Shown: piece by piece, positions 12,351 to 23,047 of the stretch
Layout: each line of letters starts with the position of its first letter
How positions within the stretch are numbered: the stretch's first letter is position 1
Position numbers and translations under genes: made by a program
From: Mytilus californianus
Taxonomy: Eukaryota; Mollusca; Bivalvia; Mytilida; Mytilidae
Direction of reading: 5' to 3'
NCBI RefSeq assembly: GCF_021869535.1
Contig: NW_026262668.1
Coordinates: 22,573,732 to 22,637,731, forward strand
DNA: 64,000 nucleotides
The notes under the pieces: model-generated
Seen by the model: the letters and a program-made list of their open reading frames with translations, nothing else
What the model was told of the DNA's origin: nothing
Database searches by the model: none

Positions 12351-12970
12351 TCACCAGATATGTAGTCTTTCTCTTTTTTCCTTTTGGCCTAACCCTTGGC
12401 AGTTTAAGGAGCAAAAAATTAAGTTGTTGCTCATATGAATTAGAAAATAGATTAGCAAAGATTTCTACATAGATATACATCATCACCAACTTTTCTAAGT
12501 TATTGTATACAATACTACTAAAAGTACAATGTTGGTCATACATGAATATATATACTATATATATGTCATACAAATATTTATATTTACAATGATTAAGTTC
12601 AACAGTTCTCTTACTGTGTGCTGTAAAGTTGATGAAGTTAAGTATTTTTTTGTACTCTTCAAAGGTGCAAAATGAACATGTATGTGTGTAGGAGATTGAT
12701 TCTCAGAAATTTTTTTTCTATTTTTTTTAGATATTTGGATTGCTGAGCACGGATTATGTGACCACTCATCGATCTTATAACAAAGTTCAACAAAAGCACT
12801 TGTTCAACAGTTTTTGAGAACCTTAAATTCGTTTTCGGTTGCAACTTGCAGTAATTTCTGTCGATATGGAATTCTTTGGAAACTATTGAACTATTCACCT
12901 AACGCCGTATGTATCATGCGTTTCAATAGGAGATGGATCTGTACCTGAAGTGAATATGGATTAAGACCAC
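12351..12970. other. AT-rich non-coding stretch, nothing recognised
   Basis: Only short frames without recognisable similarity. It may contain the decayed 5' part of the LINE. Confidence 0.3.
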
Positions 12971-13150
12971 TGGGAGTTATTTCAGTTACGTTAAGAGGAT
13001 TAACATAACTTATCATGGAGTATTTGTGTCTGAATAATATAGTGCAAAAATACATACATGTGTTTAGTTTCGTACTTGTCGTGTTCGATGCGGAGTAAAG
13101 TAGTTTGTTCGTTGAGTAACATATGTGCAATTTCGTAGGAATATTGAGTG
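12971..13150. repeat. 180-bp direct repeat, copy 1
   Basis: It starts 'tgggagttatttcagttacg' and ends 'attgagtg'. The same 180 bases, with about six substitutions and no indels, occur at 16531-16710. The Tc1-type transposon lies only 7 bases beyond this copy. The pair could be short LTRs of a small retroelement read on the minus strand, since a gag-like pseudogene lies just inside copy 2, but TG...CA ends and a target duplication are not visible. Confidence 0.9.
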
Positions 13151-13229
13151 GTTAATATACAGAGACGTGCAAAAAGTATTCGGTCACAATGGCGTCGTGT
13201 TTACGTTCTTACAGGTGAAAAATAACAAG

Positions 13230-14689
13230 ATGGGTAGAAAAGGTCAGGAACTGTCAACGGATGTCAAAAACATGATTGTGGAAATGTTCCAGAATGGATT
13301 TTCTAGCCGAAAAATCGCTGACATACTTAAAATTCCCAAGTCAACAGTTATTGACAATGTTCGGAAATTTATAGACACAGGTTCTGTGGAGAATATACCA
13401 AGAAGTGGCCGACCATTGTTTGTAAAACCACGAGACTACCGCAAGCTAGAACGCATTGTAAAGACAAGTTGGAGGAGTTCTTTGTGTGACATAATAAACA
13501 AGTTTAATGAAGAAAATTGTGTTCCCGTGTCTAAACGTACCATTCAGCACCATTTACATAAACATGGGTATCACAGGTGTGTAAATAAGAAAAAAATCGT
13601 GATCAGGGAAGTCAATCGGAAAAAAAGGCTTGCATGGTGCAGAGAAAAAAGGAGATGGACGGTTAATAACCACTGGAAAAAAGTTATTTCCTCTGATGAG
13701 AGCAAAATTATGATTGGACATGATGAACGTGTTTACTTATGGCGAAAAAGAGACGAGGGGTGGAGACCGGACCTTGTTCAACCGCGGACATCACAAACAA
13801 AATATCAAGTCATGATTTGGGGTTGTATTTGCTGGAATGGCGTCGGTACACTAACTCCTGTAGAAGGCAATATTGATGCCGTTAAATATCAAGAAATACT
13901 TGATAAAATTGAGAATGGAAATGGGGAATGTGTCAAAGAGACAACAACCCGACCATAGAACAGACAACAGCAGAAGGTCACCAACAGGTCTTCAATGCAG
14001 CGAGAAATTCCCGCACCCGGAGGCGTCCTTCAGCTGGCCCCTAAACAAATATATATACTAGTTCAGTGATAATGAACGCCATACTAAACTCCAAATTGTA
14101 CACAAGAAACTAAAATTAAAAATAATACAAGACTAACAAAGGCTAGAGGCTCCTGACTTGGGACAGGCGCAAAAATGCGGCGGGGTTAAACATGTTTATG
14201 AGATCTCAACCCTCCCCCTATACCTCTAGCCAATGTAGAAAAGTAAACGCATAACAATACGCACATTAAAATTCAGTTCAAGAGAAGTCCGAGTCTGATG
14301 TCAGAAGATGTAACCAAAGATACATTGATGAACATTTGTGGCCAGTGATAGCTCGGCATTTCCCGGGAGGAAATTATTTTTTCCAGGATGACAACGCCCC
14401 TGTCCATCGTGCACGGTCCACCCAAGAGTTTGTAGCTCGGAACGGAATAAACGGTATGAGCTGGCCTGCACAGTCCCCAGACTTGAATATAATAGAAAAC
14501 GTTTGGTTATATGTAAAAAGAAAACTTCAAACACGTACTGGGATGATTAAATCTAAAAATGAATTGTTCCAAGAAATCCACCGTATTTGGGTCAGTATTA
14601 CCCCGGACTATATTCAGTGCTTATACAAGTCGATTCCGAAGAGGATATCTAATGTAATCAAGCTAAAAGGACACTTAACAAAGTATTAG
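13230..14689 (+). pseudogene. Tc1-type DD34E transposase, split by a repeat insertion
   Basis: The likely start is the ATG at 13230 (MGRKGQELSTD); an earlier in-frame ATG lies outside the TIR. An N-terminal helix-turn-helix pair (about residues 8-120) precedes the catalytic domain: first Asp in 'SSDESKI' (near 13697), second in 'FFQDDNAPVH' (near 14385), Glu in 'LNIIENVW' (near 14490). There are 34 residues between the last two, hence DD34E. The first part runs to about 13904 in open frame and the second from about 14321 to the stop at 14687-14689. The sequence is otherwise well preserved, so the main inactivating event is the insertion. The enzyme cuts and pastes the element at TA sites. Confidence 0.9.
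13905..14320 (+). repeat. Mussel dispersed repeat inserted in the transposase
   Basis: It begins 'aaaattgagaatggaaatgg' and includes 'gacaacaacccgacc', 'cttcaatgcagcgagaaatt' and 'ctcctgacttgggacaggcg', a repeat of about 420 bp recognised as common in mussels. Bases at both edges resemble each other ('atacttgat' near 13897, 'atacattgat' near 14320) and may be an imperfect target duplication. It introduces a stop in the transposase frame. Confidence 0.8.
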
Positions 14690-15111
14690 AGGTAAGTTTT
14701 TATTTTTGTTGTATTCCATCTGTTGATCTATCAACAGCACAAGCATGAACTTTGCTACTTTCGTTTTGAAACGTAAACACGCCGCCATTGTGACCAAATA
14801 CTTTTTGCACGTCTCTGTATATCATTGTATGAATGTTTATAGATGTGAAAAAGTGACGATTTGTTTATGCAGTCATTGGGTAAATACATTTTGCTTATGA
14901 GCAGAACGAAACTTATGCACCGGATTAAATGAACAATAGTACTAATAATTATGTGTTTACTAGTAAATAAAAATTTTCTCATCTATTGAGAACATATGAT
15001 CTAGTGTTATATCATATTCATTTTTTTTTTATTGGTATTTACACCATTCATATCAACACAAATACAAAATATGGCAAATACACTATTTTCATTTTCAATT
15101 TCATCATATAT

Positions 15112-15134
15112 CGTATTTTTTTTTTTTTTTTTTT
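15112..15134. repeat. Poly-T tract
   Basis: An uninterrupted run of about 19-20 T within AT-rich sequence. If read on the minus strand it could be an A-tail, but no matching element end was found. Confidence 0.6.
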
Positions 15135-15299
15135 ACATTATGAATAAAAGCACCGAAAAGAAATAAAATGAATACACTTTTTATGTTTACCATAACATCA
15201 ATTGAACACATACAAACTATTATTGTATAATGCTATTTTGTTGTTGTTGTTTTTAACACTATGAATAGAAACACACAAAAAAGTAAATATATACATGAA

Positions 15300-16400
15300 A
15301 TTAGCTAGATAATTGTACTATTTAATGTATACAAAATGTATGTAGCTGTGTTTGTTGAAAGTAAGGGTCCTTTTGGTTTCTGAATCTGCAATGTGCGTTC
15401 ATGAATTTTTACAATTGGTATTGTTGCTGGGTGTTTGTCCTTACGACCATCCGGTGTTCCAACATTGTTTTGTCCTTGGAAGTGAAAAAATAATGTTGAT
15501 TCAGTAGGATTCTCATCGTTGTCTTTATTCAAGTGTTGTTGAATGCCTTTTTTAGCTTTTGCTTTTTTGTTTTCATTGTTGTGTTTTGCTGTCGAATTGC
15601 TTGGTAGTCTGTCTCATTCATATTACGAGATGCAGCACTATTTTTTGAAGCATTGTAGCTGAACCTTGCACTTGTGACATTGAAATCTTTAAAAAAAAAA
15701 CGGAGATTGATTGATGTTTCCATTGTTTGTTGTGTTTGTTAGTTTATTTCAGCTGTATTCTCATCCTCACTATTCAAATCTTCTGATTTTGGTTCATGTG
15801 TGCCATCACTGTCAACATTGACTGACTGGTCTTGAGAGTTGTCACATGTGTTCCCGAAATTGGGACACTCAGCTCGTTTATGTACGGGATTTTTGGCAAA
15901 TTGTGCATACCCATTCATTCTGACAGCCCCTAGGCATATGTCCAGGTTGCAGACATTTGTTAGACGTGGCCAGAGTAGAATCGGGCTTCTGTTCTTTATG
16001 TAGTAATACAGTTAAATATTTACCAATTCTTAATGTTTTCGGCAAGACTTTTTCCATAAGTTCACAGAATAATATCCTGTCACTTGTGCAGCTTCTATGG
16101 CCTCACCACTTATGGAATATCCCTCTTTAAAACTGATAGCATTAGCAAATGGGATTATATATTCTGGTTTTAGTCCATGGAATATAAAACGCTCCATCAA
16201 TGACATTGTATCAGCTAGCATAGTTTCTCGCTTCTTGAAATAAATTGGGAAACTGTTTCATCGTCTATTTGTTTTACGTTTGCGTCTTTCCAATGCGACC
16301 ATAAACTCCATGCAAACTCTATGGAAGAGGATATCTGTGAGGATACCCATTGAAGATACTCTCTGACGTCATCATCATCTGTCATGAGACTAATTTATTT
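15300..16400 (-). pseudogene. Zinc-knuckle gag/ORF1-like retroelement protein, broken
   Basis: Reading the minus strand from about 16400, frames encode 'DDDDVREYLQWVSSQISSSI' and 'FAWSLWSHWKDANVKQI', then 'MLADTMSLMERFIFHGLKP' (16030-16221) with 'SISGEAIEAAQVTGY'. After a frameshift near 16050 two knuckles follow near 15865-15960: 'CLQPGHMPRGC' and 'WVCTICQK' with 'ECPNFGNTC' in another frame. That is the C-x2-C-x-G-H-x4-C nucleic-acid-binding pattern. An acidic, low-complexity tail follows to about 15300. A gag or LINE ORF1 protein would package element RNA; which one cannot be decided here. It lies just inside the copy-2 180-bp repeat. Confidence 0.68.
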
Positions 16401-16530
16401 AATAAATTAATTTCTTTGGAGGATAATCAACGTAAAAAGTTACTTATTACGTATGTGTTAATTATGGATAAGTATATGTTGCATATTGTTTATAAGTTCT
16501 CTTTTGATGTATATGAAAATTCCCTGTCTA

Positions 16531-16710
16531 TGGGAGTTATTTCAGTTACGTTAAGAGGATTAACATAACTTATTATGGAGTATTTGTGTCTGGATATTAT
16601 AGTGCAAAAATACATACATGTGTTTAGTTTCGTACTTGTCGTGTTCGATGCGGAGTAAAGTAGTGTGTTCGTTGAGTAACATATGTGCAATTTCGTAGGA
16701 AGATTGAGTG
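16531..16710. repeat. 180-bp direct repeat, copy 2
   Basis: Same length and orientation as 12971-13150, about 97% identical. Beyond the shared 'attgagtg' end the flanks differ completely, so the repeat edges are sharp on this side. Confidence 0.9.
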
Positions 16711-17680
16711 AGTTTTCTATAAATAATACGTCAAAACCTATCTAAGTGTGTATCAAATATATAATACTTATTCACCTACGGCTGTGTAGATAAATCAAAA
16801 ATAACTACTGTGTATACTCTTCAGAATTTTATAATATAATTGTTAACACTAAATTCATTTACATTTTAATAAACTTGATTTAATTTGTTAATTTCAATTT
16901 TGTTAAGAATTGGTTTTATTTTAAGATATTGGCTATTACATCAGGACTAGAGAAAATAACATCCGATCGCTAAAACGGGTAAATTAGACTGAACGGATTA
17001 TCGATCTTTTTAAGGATTTAAAGGTATAGTGCGCCTATAATAATCTACTATGAATGACTGAACCTTTAGTTTAGGCTTGTATTATTGCAATTATGATTAT
17101 CTTGATCGATCGAAACTCCTTTTTTTTCTTCTTTAACTTATTAAGTAATTTATTTAACGATAATTATAATGAAAAAAGGAATCTTATTTTAAATAAGGGG
17201 GGGGGGGGCTATTTTCAATTTTTAAGTTCTCGAAAGTTTGAAGTAGTCTCCTGCACTGGTAAGGTGTATTGACTTAGGGCAGTTTCATTTAGCTTACAAT
17301 GGAGAGGAAGTGTCATGTGGCATGCCCCGCTATAGTCAGGAAGAACTCTCCGACCAAAACCTTTGCAGTCTTGCTTCAATGCGAGAGCAGCTCCGTTTTC
17401 AGTGATCGAAATGTCGATGGGCGGTGACTGCTTTGGCACAATCCTTAGTCAAACGTTCTTGAATATCAATCAGTTCGTTATTCATTTCAGTATCAAGACT
17501 AGGAACCCATAAGGTCGGTAGACTGAGAAGTCGTTTTTCCGACCCGTGGACGAGTACCAGTGGCGATAGACCCCTTTATGCATAATAACTGGTTGTCCTT
17601 ATCACGTGAATGACTTATTTAATATATAAAAGAATAATGAGCTAATTACTTTTTCATTTTGTTGGAGAGCGAAGACGGAA
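16711..17680. other. Mostly non-coding, with an unidentified minus-strand coding-like stretch
   Basis: AT-rich sequence with a G run near 17200. On the minus strand about 17215-17560 reads as near-continuous protein-like sequence ('LLSLPTLWVPSLDTEMNN' then, after a shift, 'FGRRVLPDYSGACHMTLPLH') that I do not recognise. It may be a remnant of another element. No Polinton TIR was found here. Confidence 0.35.
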
Positions 17681-17681
17681 A

Positions 17682-18824
17682 ATGGAAGCAATAAATACAA
17701 ATCCAATTTATATCGACACAGGATGGCAGTTCACACGGGGAGAAAAATGTGTATGTGGGTTGTTTAATGTATCGTTTAACAGACGTGACAACTATCTACG
17801 TCACACGAAAAGGCACGATTCAATGCAAAAAGGGGGTGGTATTACTCATGTTACTGAAGCTATAACGAATAAGGAAAAAGAGTTGGACTATGCAATTTCA
17901 AAGCAGCACTAAATGGAACCGTAAAAACACATACTATCGATGTGAAAGGTTTGGAAAAATTCGATCCGATGGGATTCCTGAAAAGTCAGTATGACGATGT
18001 GAAAGATGTTATCAAGCACAAAATTAAAGAAAAGGGTGAACTGAAGTGGTACTTGTCAATAAAAGTAAAAATGAGCAGACGAAAAGAAAATGATGTAGAA
18101 ACTGCAGAGCCACATGTTTTAAGGATTGAAGGAATCAATCAAATTGATGTATACTTCTTTTATCGAATATCAGCGACAAGGGAGTAATTGGACGGTGAAT
18201 AAGGTGAAGAGTCTGACCTTACATATGGCACGTTACAGACCCCTTAAAGGTCCAGTTCATATTCCACTTCCAATCAAACTCAGATCGAAATATGCCATAG
18301 TTAATATGAAAAACAAGGACAACAAATGTTTTATGTGGACGATTCTGGCCGCCTTATACCCAACAAAACGTGACGGACAGCGGATTTGAAAATATAAGGA
18401 ACATGTGTCCAGTTTGAACCTTTGAGAACATCACGTTTCCTATGAAATTAACTAAAATTCCAAAGTTTGAACAACAGAACAAATTATCGACTAATGTGTT
18501 TAGATTCGACAAGGGTGAAGTATTCCCGATACACATTACGAAACATCGGTAGGAACAACACGTAAATCTTCTCATGATATCGGATAAAAAAAATCACATA
18601 ACTGCTGGATCAAAGATCTAAATAGATTATTAGGTGACCAGCGTAGCCATCACGGACGATATTATTATTGTCCTTATTGTCTACATGGATTCACAATAGA
18701 AGGACTCTTGGAAAATTATTTGCCGTACTGTAAGAACCACGGCCCCAGAAAATCCAACACCCCATTGAAAAATAAAAGTGGTTATATTACAAAAACATAC
18801 GTACACAGCCTAAAGTAGCATATA
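17682..18824 (+). pseudogene. Family B DNA polymerase, N-terminal part with zinc finger, broken
   Basis: The first frame (17682-17912) contains 'CVCGLFNVSFNRRDNYLRHT', a C2H2-like finger in which a Cys-x-Cys pair is followed by His residues. Frames at 17942-18187 and 18126-18389 follow with overlaps that imply frameshifts. The last has 'IPLPIKLRSKYAIVNMKN' and 'DNKCFMWTILAALYP', a segment I associate with the region ahead of the exonuclease domain in polymerases of this group. Cysteine-rich sequence near 18655-18740 ('YYYCPYCLHGF') continues the gene. The frame is cut at TTAA 18825-18828 by the inserted element, and coding resumes at 28403. The protein would have copied the element by protein priming. 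Confidence 0.78.
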
Positions 18825-19881
18825 TTAAGAGCCAATCTGCCAGAAAACCATGCAAAACCGTCCGAATGTCACTTTTTCCAAATGAGTTCATATTTGGCAT
18901 ATTGGTGCACCTTAGTAATGTAAATAACCACACAAATTTTTTTGGGAAAATATTGAACCGATCTGGATATTTTTTGAGCGCCATGTTTTAACAGATGAAA
19001 TTGCTCGAAAACAGCAAAAATAAGCCTTTTTTTGGCATATTTCGCTGGTTTAAATAAAAAAAATATGGTAACATTTATAATTTTTTGATAGTTGTTCCTA
19101 GTAATACATCACTTTAAGTGTAAGAATGCATAGAATTAACAATGCTGTCTATTAAGTGTATGTATAATCTAACAGTTTCAATATGTCTTATTTAGCTACA
19201 TGTCCAAAATGGCTGATTTTGGTCATCTTTCAGAGCCAAAATACTCCAAGACCCGTTTATTATTGTAAAACAACATATCTACTTGCAAAGTATAACCATA
19301 TATACCCAATCAAAAAAAATATCAAGCTCGGCAAATAATGTTGGTGTCTGGTATATGCCACAACAAAATGGGGTAACCTGCATATTCAAATTTTCTCAAT
19401 TTTGCCGTCTAATTTGTAACTACTGACATATGATAGGATCTGGACTTATAAATAAGTATAACAACAAATGGAAAAGAATAATTAATGTTTCATTTAATAC
19501 ATTAAGAAAATAATCATACATAAATACAAATTATTCATTATAAATCTAGAGGCTCCCAGGAGCCGAAATAGATCGTATTGACAAATTGTGCACCTAAAAC
19601 GATAAAAAACACATATTTCAAACGCAATCAATTTAAATTAGAAGTTAAACAATTCAGAATAAGTTCAGACTGTAAAAAAAAAGTTTCTCCAGACCACTTT
19701 TGCAATTTATTCTTATAATATATTGATATAGTTGTCGGATAGTAGCAGAAAACTGTGAAAATTTGTAAATTTACACATTTCAGGGACAATAGCTCATAGA
19801 TGTTATGTCCAATTTTTCAGAAAAATTTTGGGTATTTAGATCTTGTCATGTTGATAGTTTTTATCAATATATATATATATA

Positions 19882-20660
19882 TTTGGCAATCGCCATGGCA
19901 GTCAGCAGGGTTTAAGAACATCCGTTGTTCGACCTGCTAGTCAAATGCGTTTTGTTAAAATATACTTTTTCACTTTTTTGGTCTTTTGGAAAATGTTGTT
20001 TGTGCTGTATTTAGACCCCTCTTCAAAGAAATTTGTTTTGCATGCACACGTATACAAATTGCGGTTTTTATCCAACGCAATCATAGGTTTGAACGTTGTT
20101 TTCAATTTAGACTTGTTTATATTTTTTCGTTTGGGCTTGTATTATATTTGCCTTCGGGTTTATATGATCCGTTCATTCTATTTCGACTCTTCAAAATTCA
20201 AGAGTCAATCCCAAATTGAGGTAAATTATATGGCCTTCCAAATACCGTTTCGATTCCTAACATCACTGAAGAGACATTAATTGTCGAAATCCGGATATGG
20301 TGTACAAATTTTTGCACCGCATGTTTGCGATATACCATCTTTTCCGCAAGTTTATTGTTTTCTGTTTGGTATTAAATTAATATGATTAAGATCCATTGTG
20401 TTACATCTGTGATCCGTTTATTTGGCAATCGCCATGGCAGTCAGCAGGGTTTAAGAACATCCGTTGTTCGACCTGCTAGTCAAATGCGTTTTGTTAAAAT
20501 ATACTTTTTCACTTTTTTGGTCTTTTGGAAAATGTTGTTTGTGCTGTATTTAGACCCCTCTACAAAGAAATTTGTTTTGCATGCACACGTATACAAATTG
20601 CGGTTTTTTTCCAACGCAATCATAGGTTTGAACATTGTTTTCAATTAAGACTTGTTTATA
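19882..20660 (+). repeat. Tandem pair of a dispersed mussel repeat (539-bp period)
   Basis: 'tttggcaatcgccatggcag' at 19882 recurs at 20421. The second copy matches through 'gtttgaac.ttgttttcaatt' and stops near 20660. The first copy also contains the 'catcactgaagagacat' block seen on the other strand near 4630-4675. TA microsatellites border the array on both sides (19867-19882 and 20660-20680). Open frames here (for example 19945-20280) repeat with the unit and are not treated as genes. Confidence 0.85.
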
Positions 20661-20812
20661 TGTATATATATATATATTGAAAAGTTTTTAAATTTTGTAT
20701 ACATATATATATGTATGACACTTTTTCGAAAAGTTATTAAGATGATGGTTTAAAAGTGAAAACTGTAAACAGATGATTTTAACAGACACTTAGTGATGGA
20801 ATTTTTATTATG

Positions 20813-21280
20813 GTGTAACACCACTAATTCGGCCCGGCCAGAAAGCACATACTAGAAAGTAGTACATATTTAACACAAAATAGTTCCTACGCATGAGTGT
20901 AACTTTTAAAATATGTAGAATATTTAGGTATTGTTGGTATCAAATGAAAGCTGAATGACTGGTGATCATTGTAGAACACTTTTTGACTTATAATTTTGAA
21001 TATTAAAAAAACTGCACCAAATTTTATAAAGAGGGTACTTTTTGCCTGTATGTCAGATCTGAAGTACCTGTTTTGGTACATCCGAAGTTCCGGGAACCAG
21101 TTCTTTCTTATATGCCATTAAAGGTATGTTGATTTTTCCAGTACAAGACACCATAAAGTGTTGCTTTGACATGCAATGATTGTCACTTTATTTGAACTTG
21201 AAACAAAAGAGCTGTGTCTGCTTGAAATTGAGGAATTTAACATAGAAAGCAATGGGGCCATGAATTAGTGGTGTACTTCC
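20813..21280. repeat. MITE of about 460 bp, copy 1
   Basis: Ends are near-inverted: 'ggtgtaacaccactaattc' on the left and 'gaattagtggtgtacttcc' on the right. Two further copies lie at 22154-22623 and, inverted, at 62637-63103. All share the same 64-codon minus-sense frame, which is a passenger of the repeat. Target duplication is not clear (short and AT-rich). Confidence 0.85.
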
Positions 21281-22153
21281 TATTACAGAGAATCATCAGA
21301 AATTCAATTTTTAGAAGTTGTACCTATTCCAATGAAAATAAGTCATATTTGATGTAAGTAAACATGTTTAATCATCTTTTTTGGATGAACAATTCTGTTT
21401 ATGGGAAATTTCAGCTCTTAAATTGACATAATCAGGTATTTTAGCCTTTTATGGTCACACAACATGCATGCAGTTAAGACTTGACTCCAAATTCTTATTT
21501 TTGCATTATTTGGGACTGCAATCAATAACACATGTATATAATGACTTGTTTTTGGTAAAAAAAATAGCTCTTGGTCAAATAGTCCTATGATTTTTCAAGT
21601 TTTATTGGTTTTCTTATGATAGCCTTTTACAATCTAGGCAATTGGTATATACTCATATAAGAATTCCAAAATCTCACTGTACATGCAATTTTGAACCAGT
21701 TTAGCAAGTTATCAAGCTTAAAAATATATAAATTGCTCTTTATAATCTATGTTGTACCACAGAAGTATGGTTTATACCAAAAATGTCCCTCTTCCAATTT
21801 GAAGAAAAAAGGGGGGACAATTTTCTCAATTATGTCTTAGGTTTGGTCTAATATATTTTTGTTAAATGAACAAACTCTGGTGAAATATGACTATTGGTAA
21901 GCGCATTGTTTTCCTAACAGAAATTATTAAATACAACAATGATATTGAGAATAAAATAAGTATATTGGCCATTTATAATATCCATATGCAGTTTTCTTTG
22001 AATAACCTATATGTTACTACCAGTCCAAATTGAGCTTAAAATTAGTAAAATAGTATTTGGACTTAAGCTTTATGTGTTTTTTATTGCTTGAAATAGATCA
22101 TAGAATGAAATAAAGTGATCCTGAAGTCAGTATAGCAAGTTTGGTTCTGTTAT
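21281..22153. other. Non-coding stretch between two MITE copies
   Basis: AT-rich, no open frame or repeat with clear ends. The two flanking copies in direct orientation make this look like the interior of a composite, but no coding content supports that. Confidence 0.35.
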
Positions 22154-22623
22154 AGGTGTAACACCACTAATTCGGCCCGGCCAGAAAGCACATACTAGAA
22201 AGTAGTACATATTTAACACAAAATAGTTCCTACGCATGAGTGTAACTTTTAAAATATGTAGAATATTTAGGTATTGTTGGTATCAAATGAAAGCTGAATG
22301 ACTGGTGATCATTGTAGAACACTTTTTGACTTATAATTTTGAATATTAAAAAAACTGCACCAAATTTTATAAAGAGGGTACTATTTGCCTGTATGTCAGA
22401 TCTGAAGTACCTGTTTTGGTACATCCGAAGTTCCGGGAACCAGTTCTTTCTTATATGCCATTAAAGGTATGTTGATTTTTCCAGTACAAGACACCATAAA
22501 GTGTTGCTTTGACATGCAATGATTGTCACTTTATTTGAACTTGAAACAAAAGAGCTGTGTCTGCTTGAAATTGAGGAATTTAACATAGAAAGCAATAGGG
22601 CCATGAATTAGTGGTGTACTTCC
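22154..22623. repeat. MITE of about 460 bp, copy 2
   Basis: Direct repeat of copy 1, starting 1,341 bp downstream and almost identical. The intervening 870 bp is non-coding. Confidence 0.85.
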
Positions 22624-23047
22624 TTATGACCCTTTGAGCCTAGTATGCTAACAAGGCAAGATTTGCATGGTACCTATATCTATGTTGCTGCAATGTGGTC
22701 AATACAAACATGAAAATCATAAATGCTTCTAAAAAAAAATCCCATAACTAGACGAAAAACAAATTACTTAGTCTATATATACCAGTGCAAAATTTATAAA
22801 GAATTTTGAATGAAATTGGATAGCTGTTAAGATTACTGTACCTATAATGCTCTACATCACATCCTCGGAGATAACAGAATTAAAATAAGTCATATGAATC
22901 TTCAAATTTCAATAAAGTTGAATGTGTTTTTTTATACTTGAACGGCTATAGGTTTTACTATAAAACAAGTGTACATTAACTTTCTTGTAAAAGAAAAACC
23001 ATAACATTAAAATCTCATTAAATGATGAACTGTTATTTTTTGAGACA

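Larger units (their letters stand above)
13158..14819 (+). mobile_element. Tc1/mariner-type transposon, 1,662 bp with TIRs
   Basis: TIRs of about 51 bp (13158-13208 and 14769-14819) start TACAGAGACGTGCAAAAAGT and differ at two or three positions. The element is flanked by TA on both sides (13156-13157, 14820-14821), the target duplication expected for this superfamily. It encodes one DD34E transposase, split by a repeat insertion at about 13905-14320. Without the insert it would be about 1.24 kb, a normal length for the group. Confidence 0.93.

Noticed and set aside
19945-20648. ORFs of 77-111 codons
   Set aside because: They lie in a tandem dispersed repeat and recur with it.
20887-22424. 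Identical 64-codon minus-strand ORFs
   Set aside because: Part of the 460-bp MITE; the third copy at 62831-63025 shows that they are repeat passengers.
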